DNA of 64,000 nt, from NCBI RefSeq assembly GCF_004745955.1, contig NZ_SRLD01000004.1, forward strand, positions 1 through 64,000, given 5' to 3'. Shown here piece after piece: positions 46,247 through 56,826 of this stretch; positions within the stretch are counted from its first letter, which is position 1, and each line of letters opens with the position of its first letter. Below the pieces are notes generated by a model that saw nothing but the letters and a program-made list of their open reading frames with translations, had not been told where the DNA came from and did not search any database. This DNA comes from Hymenobacter elongatus (GTDB lineage Bacteria; Bacteroidota; Bacteroidia; Cytophagales; Hymenobacteraceae). The position numbers and the translations under genes were made by a program.

Positions 46247-46275
46247 AAAGCCCGCTATGCAGCGGGCTTTTTTTG
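46247..46275. terminator. Bidirectional rho-independent terminator
   Basis: AAAGCCCGCT pairs with AGCGGGCTTT around ATGC, followed by T on the plus strand and preceded by an A-rich flank. It lies between the PH-like membrane protein and the convergent dnaA. Confidence 0.9.
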
Positions 46276-46291
46276 TTCTGAGAAACAATGC

Positions 46292-47791
46292 TTAGCGCTG
46301 TTTGCCGGCGAATTTCTTCCGCAAATCCACAATCGTATTGCGGAAATTTTTGTCGCTGTCTATCAGGTCCGAAACGGTCTGAACGGAGTGGATGACGGTG
46401 CTATGGTCGCGGCCCCCGAAGTGGAAACCGATGCTTTTGAGCGAATGGCTGGTGTGCTCCTTGGCGAAGTACATCGCTACCTGCCGCGCCGTCACGACTT
46501 CCTTCTTGCGGGTTTTGGCCTTCAGCAGGTCCAGGGAAATACTGAAGTACTCGGCCACCGTTTTCTGGATGAAGTCCAGGTTGACCTCGGCCTCCACTTC
46601 CTCAATGATGTGGCGCAGGGCCTGCTTGGCCATTTCCAGGTCAATTTCGCGGCGGTTGAGGCTACTCTGGGCCACCAGCGAAATCAGAACGCCTTCCAGC
46701 TCGCGCACGTTGGTATTCACGGAGTGCGCCAGATACTCCACCACCTGCGGCGGAATATCGATGCCATCCTGCTCCATCTTGTTCTGAATGATGGCCATGC
46801 GCGTCTCGAAGTCGGGACTTTGCAAATCGGCCGTCAGGCCCCACTTGAAACGGGAAAGCAGCCGGTCTTCCAGGCCGTTCAGGTCGCGGGGCGGCCGGTC
46901 GGAGGTCATCACGATTTGCTTGCCGGCCTGGTGCAGATGGTTGAAGATGTGAAAGAACATCTCCTGGGTTTTGTCCTTGCCCGACAGAAACTGTACGTCG
47001 TCCAGGATCAGAATATCGACCAGCAGGTAGAAGTTGGCGAAGTCCTGCACCCCGTTGTTGCGCAGGCTCTCGATGAACTGGTTCGTGAACTTCTCCGCCG
47101 ACACGTAGAGCACGAATTTATCGGGCGTGGTAGCTTTGATATGGTTGCCGATGGCCTGCACCAAATGCGTTTTGCCCAGGCCTACGCCGCCATAAATCAT
47201 CAGCGGGTTGAAGCTGGTAGTGCCCGGCTTGTTGGCCACGGCCAAGCCCGCCGAGCGGGCCAGCCGGTTGCAGTCGCCTTCCACGTAGTTCTCAAACGAG
47301 TACGTGCCGTTGAGCTGCGACTTCACATAGTTCCGGTCGATGGCTTTGGTGGCCTCAAACGGATTGCGCAGCATGTTGCTGGTATCGGGGGCGGCAGCGG
47401 CAGCGGCTACGTTGCGGGCCGAGCCGGTGAGGGCGCTGGCGGCAATGGCGCCGGCCATGGTAGCGGCTCCGGTGGGCGCGGCAGCCTTGCGCGAGGTCGG
47501 GATGTTGACAGTGCGCGGCTTGTTCTGGCTATTGCCCTGGTCTACGACGATGGAGTACTCCAGCCGACCTTCGGGGCCCAGCTCCTGGTAGATGCCCTTT
47601 TTTAAGACATCCACATAATGTTCTTCCAGCCATTCATAGAAAAACTGGCTGGGAACCTGGATAATCAGGACGTTATTATGGAGCTGCACCGGCATGATTG
47701 GCTCAAACCACGTACGGAAGCTCTGCTCACCAATATTAGCCTTGATGACGCGAAGACAGTTGACCCATACGGTTTGGCAATCCTTCAGCAT
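46292..47791 (-). CDS. dnaA: Chromosomal replication initiator DnaA
   Basis: DnaA opens the replication origin. The 499 residues begin MLKDCQTVWVNCLRVIKANIGEQSFRTWFEPI (domain I), a linker rich in Ala (about 95-140), then NYVEGDCNRLARSAGLAVA, Walker A GGVGLGKTHLVQAIGNH, Walker B ILDDVQFLSGKDKTQEMFFH, and the DNA-binding domain IV with the signature GRDHSTVIHSV. The start is the ATG at 47791; the preceding TTG at 47794 is less likely. No cluster of DnaA boxes is seen upstream, so the origin is probably elsewhere. No dnaN or recF neighbours. Confidence 0.97.
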   Translation of the reverse strand: MLKDCQTVWVNCLRVIKANIGEQSFRTWFEPIMPVQLHNNVLIIQVPSQFFYEWLEEHYVDVLKKGIYQELGPEGRLEYSIVVDQGNSQNKPRTVNIPTSRKAAAPTGAATMAGAIAASALTGSARNVAAAAAAPDTSNMLRNPFEATKAIDRNYVKSQLNGTYSFENYVEGDCNRLARSAGLAVANKPGTTSFNPLMIYGGVGLGKTHLVQAIGNHIKATTPDKFVLYVSAEKFTNQFIESLRNNGVQDFANFYLLVDILILDDVQFLSGKDKTQEMFFHIFNHLHQAGKQIVMTSDRPPRDLNGLEDRLLSRFKWGLTADLQSPDFETRMAIIQNKMEQDGIDIPPQVVEYLAHSVNTNVRELEGVLISLVAQSSLNRREIDLEMAKQALRHIIEEVEAEVNLDFIQKTVAEYFSISLDLLKAKTRKKEVVTARQVAMYFAKEHTSHSLKSIGFHFGGRDHSTVIHSVQTVSDLIDSDKNFRNTIVDLRKKFAGKQR

Positions 47792-47934
47792 CAATCAGTT
47801 AGAACAAAAGCAACAAGTGCTTAGAGGGCGAGAAACAGGGCCAGGAGCGGACCAAAAACAGGGCTTTTTTGGCAAGGGGAGACAAAAATGTGGAAAAGTC
47901 AGGACACAAAAAAACGGTCTTTTCCTTGCTTTTC

Positions 47935-48858
47935 TCACGCCGTGGTTACAGGTACTACTGCTGAGCTGGCTACGGCCGGGCGCTTGGTGCCGTGCGAGAA
48001 GGAATAGTCGAGGCGGCCCAGGTTGATACCCGACCAGCCGACCTGATTGATGAGCGTCCGGTGGCCGCTAGGGCCATCTATTGGCTCGGGCTTTTCCAGG
48101 AAGGTGTGCGTGTGCCCGCCCAGAATCAGGTCGATGCCGGCAACCTGGGCGGCCAGCTTGCGGTCATCGATTTTAGCGCTTTCGTATTTGTAGCCCAGGT
48201 GCGAAAGGCAGATAACCATGTCGCACCGCTCAGCCCCGCGCAGCTGCGCCACCACCGTCCGGGCCGTCGTCACGGGGTCGAGGTATGTGGTGCCGCCGAT
48301 GTTGCGGTCCGAAATCAGGCCCGTCATTTCGATGCCCAAACCGAAAACGCCAATCCGCAGCCCTGCTTTCTCAAACACCTTATAGGGCTTGAACTGGCCG
48401 GCCAGAATAGTCTGGGAGAAGTCGTAGTTGGCAATCAGGAAGGGAAAGCCCGCGTTGGGCAGCTGCTTCTTGAGGCCTTCCAGCCCGTTGTCGAAGTCGT
48501 GGTTGCCCAGCGTGCTGGCGTCGTAGGCCATCTGGGTCATGAGCTTGTACTCCAGCTCGCCGTTAAAAAAATTGAAGTACGGCGTGCCCTGCCAGATGTC
48601 GCCCGAGTCGAGCAGCAGCACATTGGCTTCCTGCTTGCGAATCTGCTCGATCAGGCTGGCGCGGCGGGCCATGCCCCCCATACCGGCCCACTGCGGGCTG
48701 GTGTCGGGAAACGGCTCGATGCGCGAATGCATATCGTTGGTATGCAGAATGGTGAGACGCACGTCTTTGGCCGCACCTGCTGCGGGCAGGCTCAGCCCCA
48801 ACAGGCTCAGGCTGCCAACACCCAGGGACGTATGCTTGAGAAAATCGCGACGGTTCAT
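47935..48858 (-). CDS. Metallophosphatase domain of a split 5'-nucleotidase (UshA-type)
   Basis: A 307-residue exported calcineurin-like phosphoesterase. The start MNRRDFLKHTSLGVGSLSLLGLSLPAAGA is a twin-arginine signal. Metal-binding motifs are HTNDMHSR, LDSGDIWQGTPY, LGNHDFDNG, and GGHTHTFLEKPEP, in the usual UshA order. It lacks the C-terminal nucleotide-binding domain of UshA; that part is encoded by the separate gene 86 nt upstream (48945-49706). The two are in one operon and presumably act together in the periplasm or at the outer membrane. Confidence 0.87.
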   Translation of the reverse strand: MNRRDFLKHTSLGVGSLSLLGLSLPAAGAAKDVRLTILHTNDMHSRIEPFPDTSPQWAGMGGMARRASLIEQIRKQEANVLLLDSGDIWQGTPYFNFFNGELEYKLMTQMAYDASTLGNHDFDNGLEGLKKQLPNAGFPFLIANYDFSQTILAGQFKPYKVFEKAGLRIGVFGLGIEMTGLISDRNIGGTTYLDPVTTARTVVAQLRGAERCDMVICLSHLGYKYESAKIDDRKLAAQVAGIDLILGGHTHTFLEKPEPIDGPSGHRTLINQVGWSGINLGRLDYSFSHGTKRPAVASSAVVPVTTA

Positions 48859-48944
48859 GGCTTGTCAATTAATGGGTAACAGTAGTCGGATAACGGCTGC
48901 CGGCGCACCTGGCAGTAGCGGCGCGCCCTGAAACGCGCCTCCGG

Positions 48945-49706
48945 CTACATGATTTTCACTCTTCCTTCTACCTTGGCTTCCACGGGCTTACCCTGTTTGG
49001 TCAGAGTCCGGATGTGGTCGGCAATGGCCGTGCGCAGCAGCACGCCGGTACTGCGGGGCTTAATGGTTTTGAAGAACACCATCTGGTCGCCGCCGCCGGC
49101 CAGATAGTCGGAAATAGCCACAGTGTAGGTGCGGGCGGGGTCGAAAGGCTGACCGCCGATGAGCACGTTGACGGGCTTGCCATCGGCTGCCACGGCGTAG
49201 GTGACATTCGAAAGTGCCATCTTGATCCGGGCAGCGTAGTCGAGCAGCTGCTGCAGCACCGGGCCGGGGGTGTCGAGCACCACCAGCTCGTTTTCGAACG
49301 GCATGAGCTCAAACACAGAACCCAGCGTGAGCTGCCCGGCAGGCAGGCTGGTGCGCAGACCGCCGTTGGTCATCACGCCCACGTCCACCGGCTGGCCCAG
49401 CGCTGTGCTGGCCCGCACCCGCTGAATATCGGCCACGAAGTTGGCCAGCGGCGACTCCCCACTGTTCTTGCCGATAGCGACCGGCACAGTGCCCAGCACT
49501 TCGTTCATTTGCTGCGTCACGCGCTGGCGGTAGGGCTCAATGGTAGCAGCCGCTTTGGGGTCTTCGGGCTGCGTTTTGCTGACCGGCTGAGCCGTAATGG
49601 GAGCCAGCTGCGCCTGGGGCTGGTAGCCCCCGCGCTGGCACCCGACCGTAAGCGTAGCAGCCAGCAGAAAGCCAAGCACCGAGGAGTTGGAACGAAGAAA
49701 TGACAT
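48945..49706 (-). CDS. 5'-nucleotidase C-terminal domain lipoprotein
   Basis: A 253-residue lipoprotein (signal ending LTVGC) consisting of the substrate-binding C-terminal domain of UshA-type nucleotidases: NSGESPLANFVADIQRVRA, MTNGGLRTSLPAGQLTLGSVFELMPFENELVVLD, YAVAADGKPVNVLIGGQPFDPARTYTVAISDYLAGGGDQM. It has no phosphatase motifs of its own. The phosphatase domain is the next gene downstream. Having the two halves made as a lipoprotein and a Tat-exported protein is an unusual split of one enzyme. Confidence 0.85.
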   Translation of the reverse strand: MSFLRSNSSVLGFLLAATLTVGCQRGGYQPQAQLAPITAQPVSKTQPEDPKAAATIEPYRQRVTQQMNEVLGTVPVAIGKNSGESPLANFVADIQRVRASTALGQPVDVGVMTNGGLRTSLPAGQLTLGSVFELMPFENELVVLDTPGPVLQQLLDYAARIKMALSNVTYAVAADGKPVNVLIGGQPFDPARTYTVAISDYLAGGGDQMVFFKTIKPRSTGVLLRTAIADHIRTLTKQGKPVEAKVEGRVKIM

Positions 49707-49748
49707 ACGGATTGAATGTGGCGGAGGGCAAAGGTAATGCCGCCACGC

Positions 49749-51011
49749 TTACTTGGTAAGAGTAACGCCTAGCAATACCTGGTGGTGCCAAATTATACTC
49801 CCAACTCCCGTGTCATGTGTAAAGCCCAAACTTCGCTCGGTACGGGCCTCCAGCGTTAGCAGCCGTCCGCCTAGCCCCAGGCTCTGAATTCCCGCGCTGG
49901 CCACGGGCCCCCAACCGGAACGAGTACGAACCTCGGAAGTAAATACGGGCTGCCACGGGCTATAGGAAGTAGTGCTAGTGGCCGATTGCTGCCGGTATTC
50001 AGCCACCGCTTTCAAGCCCAGATTGGCCGCTATTCCCGCCTGCACAATGGGACGCACCCTGCCGGTGGGGTAAGTATAGCGCAACAGCAGCGGGAACTTG
50101 ATGTGAGTGAGTTGCACGCGCGTCTGCTCCGAATAGGTGCTACTGCTGTAATTTATCCGGTACTCGTTCTGGTACCTCTGGTGATGGTAGAGTACTTCCA
50201 ATTGAACAGAGAGCTTTTCGCTGAGGCGCGGCAGCGTAACGCCCAGCCGCAGCCCGCCCACCGGTTGCGTGGAGGTCCCGAAGTCAGCATTGCTCAGGCC
50301 TGCGAAGCCCGGGTTTGTAGTGATGCGCAACTCATCTATGCCCAAGCCGGCCACCATCCCGATAGTGACGTGGGAGCGTGGGATGGCCGAAGCTTGCGAC
50401 GAAGCCGACGTAGCACTGCCCACGCAGGCGTTGTAGAGCTTGATTATAGCCACCAACTGACTTTGCTTGAATGGCAGCGAAGCCACTTGCTGCTGCACGG
50501 CCGGACAGGCACTAAACGTTTCGGCCAGCGTGCCGCGAAACAGGTTTTTCTCCAGGTAGCGGCTGCTGCCATCGGGCGAAGTGGTTAGCGTGCGGCGATA
50601 CACCAGCTCGGTAGCGGCCGCCGGGCCCGTGCCGACGTAGAAATGCTCATACCCATTCGAGTCGCGGCGGTAGTAAAGCTGGGTGGCCCCGGCCACGAGC
50701 ACGTCCAGGAAATAGGTACGAGGCAGCAGCGCGCTGCTGTCGGGCACGGCGACGAGGCGCGAGCGGTATACTTTGCTGCCGGGCAGGCCGTAGCCCAGCA
50801 GCTCGGTGGGGCTATAGGAGCGCACTGCACCGGCACCCTGCCGAAACCAGCACTCCGTAGCACTGCGCACGGCGCTGCGGTTATCTACCTCGCCCCGCAA
50901 AGTGTCGCCAGCGGGCTGAATGATATAACCAGGTCGAAAATCAACCTGGGCTACCGCCACAGATGATATAGTCAGCAACGGTAACACCAGCAGGCGCAGA
51001 AATCGAAACAT
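49749..51011 (-). CDS. Outer membrane beta-barrel protein (PorT-like fold), paralogue of 51365-52604
   Basis: A 420-residue protein with signal peptide FRFLRLLVLPLLTISSVAVAQ and a start VDFRPGYIIQPAGDTLRGEVDNRS that closely matches the neighbouring frameshifted gene. After a 200-residue N-terminal domain, the C-terminal half has alternating beta strands of an outer-membrane barrel (LRLGVTLPRLSEKLSVQLEVLYHHQRYQ; FPLLLRYTYPTGRVRPIVQAGIAANLGLK; HHQVLLGVTLTK). ATG 51011 is preferred over 51044 because it starts at the signal peptide. Function unknown; not part of a recognised operon. Confidence 0.8.
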   Translation of the reverse strand: MFRFLRLLVLPLLTISSVAVAQVDFRPGYIIQPAGDTLRGEVDNRSAVRSATECWFRQGAGAVRSYSPTELLGYGLPGSKVYRSRLVAVPDSSALLPRTYFLDVLVAGATQLYYRRDSNGYEHFYVGTGPAAATELVYRRTLTTSPDGSSRYLEKNLFRGTLAETFSACPAVQQQVASLPFKQSQLVAIIKLYNACVGSATSASSQASAIPRSHVTIGMVAGLGIDELRITTNPGFAGLSNADFGTSTQPVGGLRLGVTLPRLSEKLSVQLEVLYHHQRYQNEYRINYSSSTYSEQTRVQLTHIKFPLLLRYTYPTGRVRPIVQAGIAANLGLKAVAEYRQQSATSTTSYSPWQPVFTSEVRTRSGWGPVASAGIQSLGLGGRLLTLEARTERSLGFTHDTGVGSIIWHHQVLLGVTLTK

Positions 51012-51058
51012 AAGATGTTGTGGGTTAAGGAGACAAAAATGCATCAGGTATTGATTAA

Positions 51059-51158
51059 GGGCGTGTTTGGGATTTTATATTTCGTGTCATGCTTCCTCTG
51101 GCGTCCGCTTGTCGAAGCATGACGCAAACGGGGTTTTCACCAATTCCCAAACACGCTT
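51059..51158. mobile_element. 100-bp MITE-like element, GCGTGTTTGGGA family
   Basis: Ends GGGCGTGTTTGGGA (from 51059) and TCCCAAACACGCTT (to 51158) are inverted repeats, bordered by TAA on each side (51056-51058, 51159-51161). The interior is the common core as a hairpin: GTCATGCTT, then CTCTGGCGTCCGCTTGTCG, then AAGCATGAC. A second copy begins at 63911. Confidence 0.75.
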
Positions 51159-51192
51159 TAAGGCCGTTTCTGAATCAGTGCACTGCCTCTGG

Positions 51193-51273
51193 GTAACGCT
51201 TCGCGTTACTCCGCGAGTCGTTGCGGACGGCCGCAGCCGACTCGTACCGGGCGTCGCGAAGTAACACTTCGCG
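51193..51273. repeat. Two small hairpins in a 200-nt intergenic stretch
   Basis: GTAACGC-TTC-GCGTTAC (51193-51209) and CGCGAAGT-AAC-ACTTCGCG (51255-51273). Both contain GTAAC and TTCGCG. They lie downstream of the frameshifted barrel gene (minus strand). The stretch 51162-51364 holds no gene. Confidence 0.55.
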
Positions 51274-51364
51274 GTATGGCGACCACTGACGGCGAAACCG
51301 CTTTTGGGCCAGAAAGCCCGGCCAAAAACAGCTTAAGCGGCGACGAGCAGCCATGCTGTGTGGG

Positions 51365-52604
51365 TTATTTACCGAAGGTGAAGCCGGCTACTATCGAAAC
51401 GCCCCGCTTACCGGGTATTCTCCCCGCAGTAGCCGAGATGCCATCTGTGCCCTCGCCCCGAACTTCCAGCGAAAGCACTGCTCCCTGGCTAACCGGCACA
51501 GCTACCCCAGCCCCGGCAGTCAGCCCCAAAGTATAGCCGCGCAACTCAATCATGTCGGCGTAGGTATTGGTTGCCCCGGTGGTGGTTTTGTACGAGAAAT
51601 ACCGCTGCGCTTTGGCATGGGTGTGCAACGACAGCATAGGTCCCACTTGAAAATAGGGTCGCACGGCTCCTTTCGGGTACGTGTAGCGTACCAGCGCAGG
51701 TATTTGAATGGCGTTCAGTTCCAGGCGCACTCTTTCTTGCACATCGGTGCCATTCAGCGAAGGGGAGCTGGCCAATACCGATTCGGAGCTGAAAAGCTGC
51801 TGAAAATACAGGACCTGCAGGTGCAGCGTAAGTTTAGGATTTAAAAAAGCCGGGGCGAAATCAAGGCCTACTCCACCGCTTGGCAATTTATCCGAGGACA
51901 CGATTTTACTGCCGTCGAGGCCCGGCAAAATTGCCCACGCGGCATGGCCCAGCGCCAGCACCGAAAAGCGCACCCGCGAGGCGCGAATTGGCTGCGTATA
52001 CTGCACCTGATTGCCAGCACAGGCATTATAGGCGGCCACGGCTTTCACCAGCTGCGACTCTTTCAGCTCCATGGCTTGCACCAGCACCTGCGCCGCTGGA
52101 CAGTCGGCCATTTTGGCCCATAGCACGGTCCGAAAAGGATAGTGCCGCTCCCGGACGGTGGTTTGCTGCTGACTTTGGGGACTGAAGCGGCTAACAGTCG
52201 TATCGCGCTGAATCAGCGCCTGCAACCCCTCCGCATTCTTGCGGACGTAGTAGCTTGCCGTTCTCATCAGCATGATGGTACAGCGCCAGCGTACCCAAGG
52301 CAAGCACCTCCAGGAAAACATACTGGGGAACCGCGCCGGGTAGCAGTTGGCTATGGTAGTGCTGGCCCTGCGCCAGGCCGTAGCCCCGTAGCTGCGCGGG
52401 CGTGTATGCTACCTCGGCACCGTTGGCAGCGGCCCGAAACCGGCACAGGATAGCTTGGCGTTGTTCGCCTCGGTAGTCAACTTCTCCGCGCAGCGTGTCG
52501 CCGGTAGTGGGCACAACATACCCAGGGCGAAAATCAGACTGGGCAAAGGCGACGGAGGAAAGAGCCACCAGGGGCACCGCCAGCAGGCATAAAAATGGGG
52601 TCAT
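51365..52604 (-). pseudogene. Outer membrane beta-barrel protein, paralogue of 49749-51011, with a frameshift
   Basis: The frame from ATG 52604 gives a signal peptide (FLCLLAVPLVALSSVAFAQ) and SDFRPGYVVPTTGDTLRGEVDYRG, running to ALYHHADENGK. The paralogue there reads LYYRRDSNGYEHFYV. Coding then continues one base later, YYVRKNAEGLQALIQRD, to the end FTFGK at 51365. One extra base near 52253 explains this. Apart from the shift the protein would be about 410 residues with a C-terminal barrel (VRLELNAIQIPALVRYTYPKGAVRPYFQVGPMLSL). Either a recent pseudogene or a sequencing error. Confidence 0.75.
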
Positions 52605-52783
52605 ACGTGAAGAAGCAGGCAGAGTATAGCGTAGCCAGGAAAGCATAGCAAAAGATATGTCGGCAAAGCTACGGCTAAATCAGGCGGAGCAAACTCGCGC
52701 GAGTGGTAGTCGTTCTTCGCCCTTTCCGGTATCTTTAGCCCGTTCTATCCGGCCGGGTGTTCTTCGGCTTTATTCCCTCTACT

Positions 52784-54553
52784 ATGGCCGATACGCCACA
52801 TTCTGCTCCTGTTTCGTTTTCCGAATTTGACGCCGTCAGTACTGCGGCCTGGCAGGAGCGCATCAAGCGTGACCTGAAAGGGGCCGACCCGGCCGCGCTG
52901 GAGTGGGCCACGGCCGAGGGGCTGAACGTCCAGCCGTTTTACCATCAGGAAGCCCTGCACGGGCTACCGACGCAAGCCCTGACCACTTCTACAGCCTGGC
53001 TGAACATACCCACTTACGCCGTGGGCGCGGCCGATAAAGGCCACACCGCCATTGCCCGGGCTGCCGACGCGCTGGAGCGCGGGGCCGATGGTATTTATTT
53101 CGAGCTCACCGACGCGGCTTCTTTCGATATAAGTTACCTGCACGAGCGGCTGCCGTTGAGTACCAGCTATATCGGCTATTCGGTCCGGATTGGGGCGGCT
53201 AGCTTCGTGGAGCGGCTGCTGGCCACCGGCACCCCCACACTGCGCGGCTTTCTGCGCTTCGACCCCGTTACCGACCACGCCCCCGACCTGCCGCACCAGC
53301 TGGCCGAGCTGCGCACGGTGCTGACGCTAACCCGGCACATGGCCGAGTTTCGGGCCCTGACGCTCAACGGCGCGTTCTTCGCCAATCGGGGCGGCACCGT
53401 TATTCAACAAGTCGGGTTTGCGCTGGCAGCTGCCGCCGTGTACCTGGAGCAGCTGCCCACCGACGATATACCGCTGGCCGAAGTAGCCGCTGCTTTCCAG
53501 ATTCAGGTGGGCCTCAACCCCAACTACTTCTTCGAAATAGCCAAGCTGCGGGCCCTACGCCGGCTGTGGGCCACGCTGCTGCACGCCTTCGGGCTGCCGG
53601 CCGACGCGGCCCAGGCTCTGCGGATTTTTGCCGTTACCTCCACCTGGTCCCAAACCACGCTCGACCCGCATACGAATCTACTGCGGGCCACCACCGCTAC
53701 CATGGCCGCCGTGCTGGGCGGGGCCAATGCCGTGGGGGTAGCCCCGTTCGACAGCCTCTACCAAAGCCCCAATGAGTTTTCGGGCCGGCTAGCGCGCAAC
53801 CTGCCGGTTATTTTGCGCGAGGAAGCGGGCCTGAACCGCGTGGCTGACCCGGCGGCAGGATCCTATTACCTGGAAACCATCACCGACCAGATGGCTCGCG
53901 AAGCCTGGGCAGTGTTTCAGCGGGTCGATGCGGCGGGCGGACTTAGCGTGGCTATCGGCATGGTGCTGCAGGAGCTGCACGCGGTGGCTCAGATGCAGTT
54001 CCAGCGCATCGCGTCCGGCGAGCAGGTTATTATCGGCACCAACCGGTTTCAGAACCCCCACGAGCAATTCGACTATAACCCCAAGAAGCTGCTGCGCAGT
54101 AAGGAGTTTGACTCGACGCGGGCCGCGTACCCCTCGGAAGTGCTGCGGCTAGCAACGGTCTTACACTTCCAGCGGCGTGAGAAAAAGCACCGCCGCGCCG
54201 CCGTAGTATTACTAGGCGCGCACACCAATCAGCTGATTATGGAGTCGTTTCTGCGGCTGCTGCCCGTGCAAGAGCGCCTGGCGCTGAAGGCCAGTCATCC
54301 GGCAGGCACGCTGTCGGTGCTGTTTTCGACGCCCGAAGCCGCTACGCTCATGTACGCCACCCCCGACCAGTTCGGGCACTTCGCCCGCGTGGTGTGCCGG
54401 GTGGCCATCAACGAGCCCGACTTTGTGCCGCCCACTCTGCTCACCGCCGATTTGGCGACAATGCAGGAGGCCGTATCCCTGTTTGGCTTCCGCGAATTTA
54501 CCGTGGAAGGCTACAGCACCGACGACGTGCTGGCCCGCCTCCAGGGCCGGTAA
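52784..54553 (+). CDS. mutA: Methylmalonyl-CoA mutase small subunit
   Basis: Non-catalytic beta subunit of the adenosylcobalamin-dependent mutase that interconverts succinyl-CoA and (R)-methylmalonyl-CoA. The 589 residues show the mutase barrel (FSEFDAVSTAAWQERIKRDLKGADP; LRFDPVTDHAPDLPHQLAEL; FFEIAKLRALRRLWA; NRVADPAAGSYYLETITDQMAREAWAVFQ) and a degraded cobalamin-binding domain without DxHxxG. ATG 52784 is chosen over 52757 because homologues begin near here. A TATCTTTA box at 52730-52737 is a likely promoter. mutB follows after 122 nt. Confidence 0.92.
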   Translation: MADTPHSAPVSFSEFDAVSTAAWQERIKRDLKGADPAALEWATAEGLNVQPFYHQEALHGLPTQALTTSTAWLNIPTYAVGAADKGHTAIARAADALERGADGIYFELTDAASFDISYLHERLPLSTSYIGYSVRIGAASFVERLLATGTPTLRGFLRFDPVTDHAPDLPHQLAELRTVLTLTRHMAEFRALTLNGAFFANRGGTVIQQVGFALAAAAVYLEQLPTDDIPLAEVAAAFQIQVGLNPNYFFEIAKLRALRRLWATLLHAFGLPADAAQALRIFAVTSTWSQTTLDPHTNLLRATTATMAAVLGGANAVGVAPFDSLYQSPNEFSGRLARNLPVILREEAGLNRVADPAAGSYYLETITDQMAREAWAVFQRVDAAGGLSVAIGMVLQELHAVAQMQFQRIASGEQVIIGTNRFQNPHEQFDYNPKKLLRSKEFDSTRAAYPSEVLRLATVLHFQRREKKHRRAAVVLLGAHTNQLIMESFLRLLPVQERLALKASHPAGTLSVLFSTPEAATLMYATPDQFGHFARVVCRVAINEPDFVPPTLLTADLATMQEAVSLFGFREFTVEGYSTDDVLARLQGR

Positions 54554-54675
54554 CGCAGTAAGAGCAGCGCTGCTGGCTCTGCCGTCCGCGCTGCCGATAG
54601 CCTCTCTCCCGCCTAGTGTCTGAATAACTGGTACACCCGAAATGCTTCGGCTGCACAAACGGATAACCCCACCTG

Positions 54676-56814
<2,139 letters not shown>

Positions 56815-56826
56815 TACATACAAGTC

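Noticed and set aside
46388..47605. 405-codon plus-strand open frame opposite dnaA
   Set aside because: Antisense shadow of dnaA with no family features.
47795..47935. Possible replication origin upstream of dnaA
   Set aside because: Only one loose DnaA-box-like match (TGTGGAAAA at 47889-47897), no AT-rich unwinding region and no dnaN next door.
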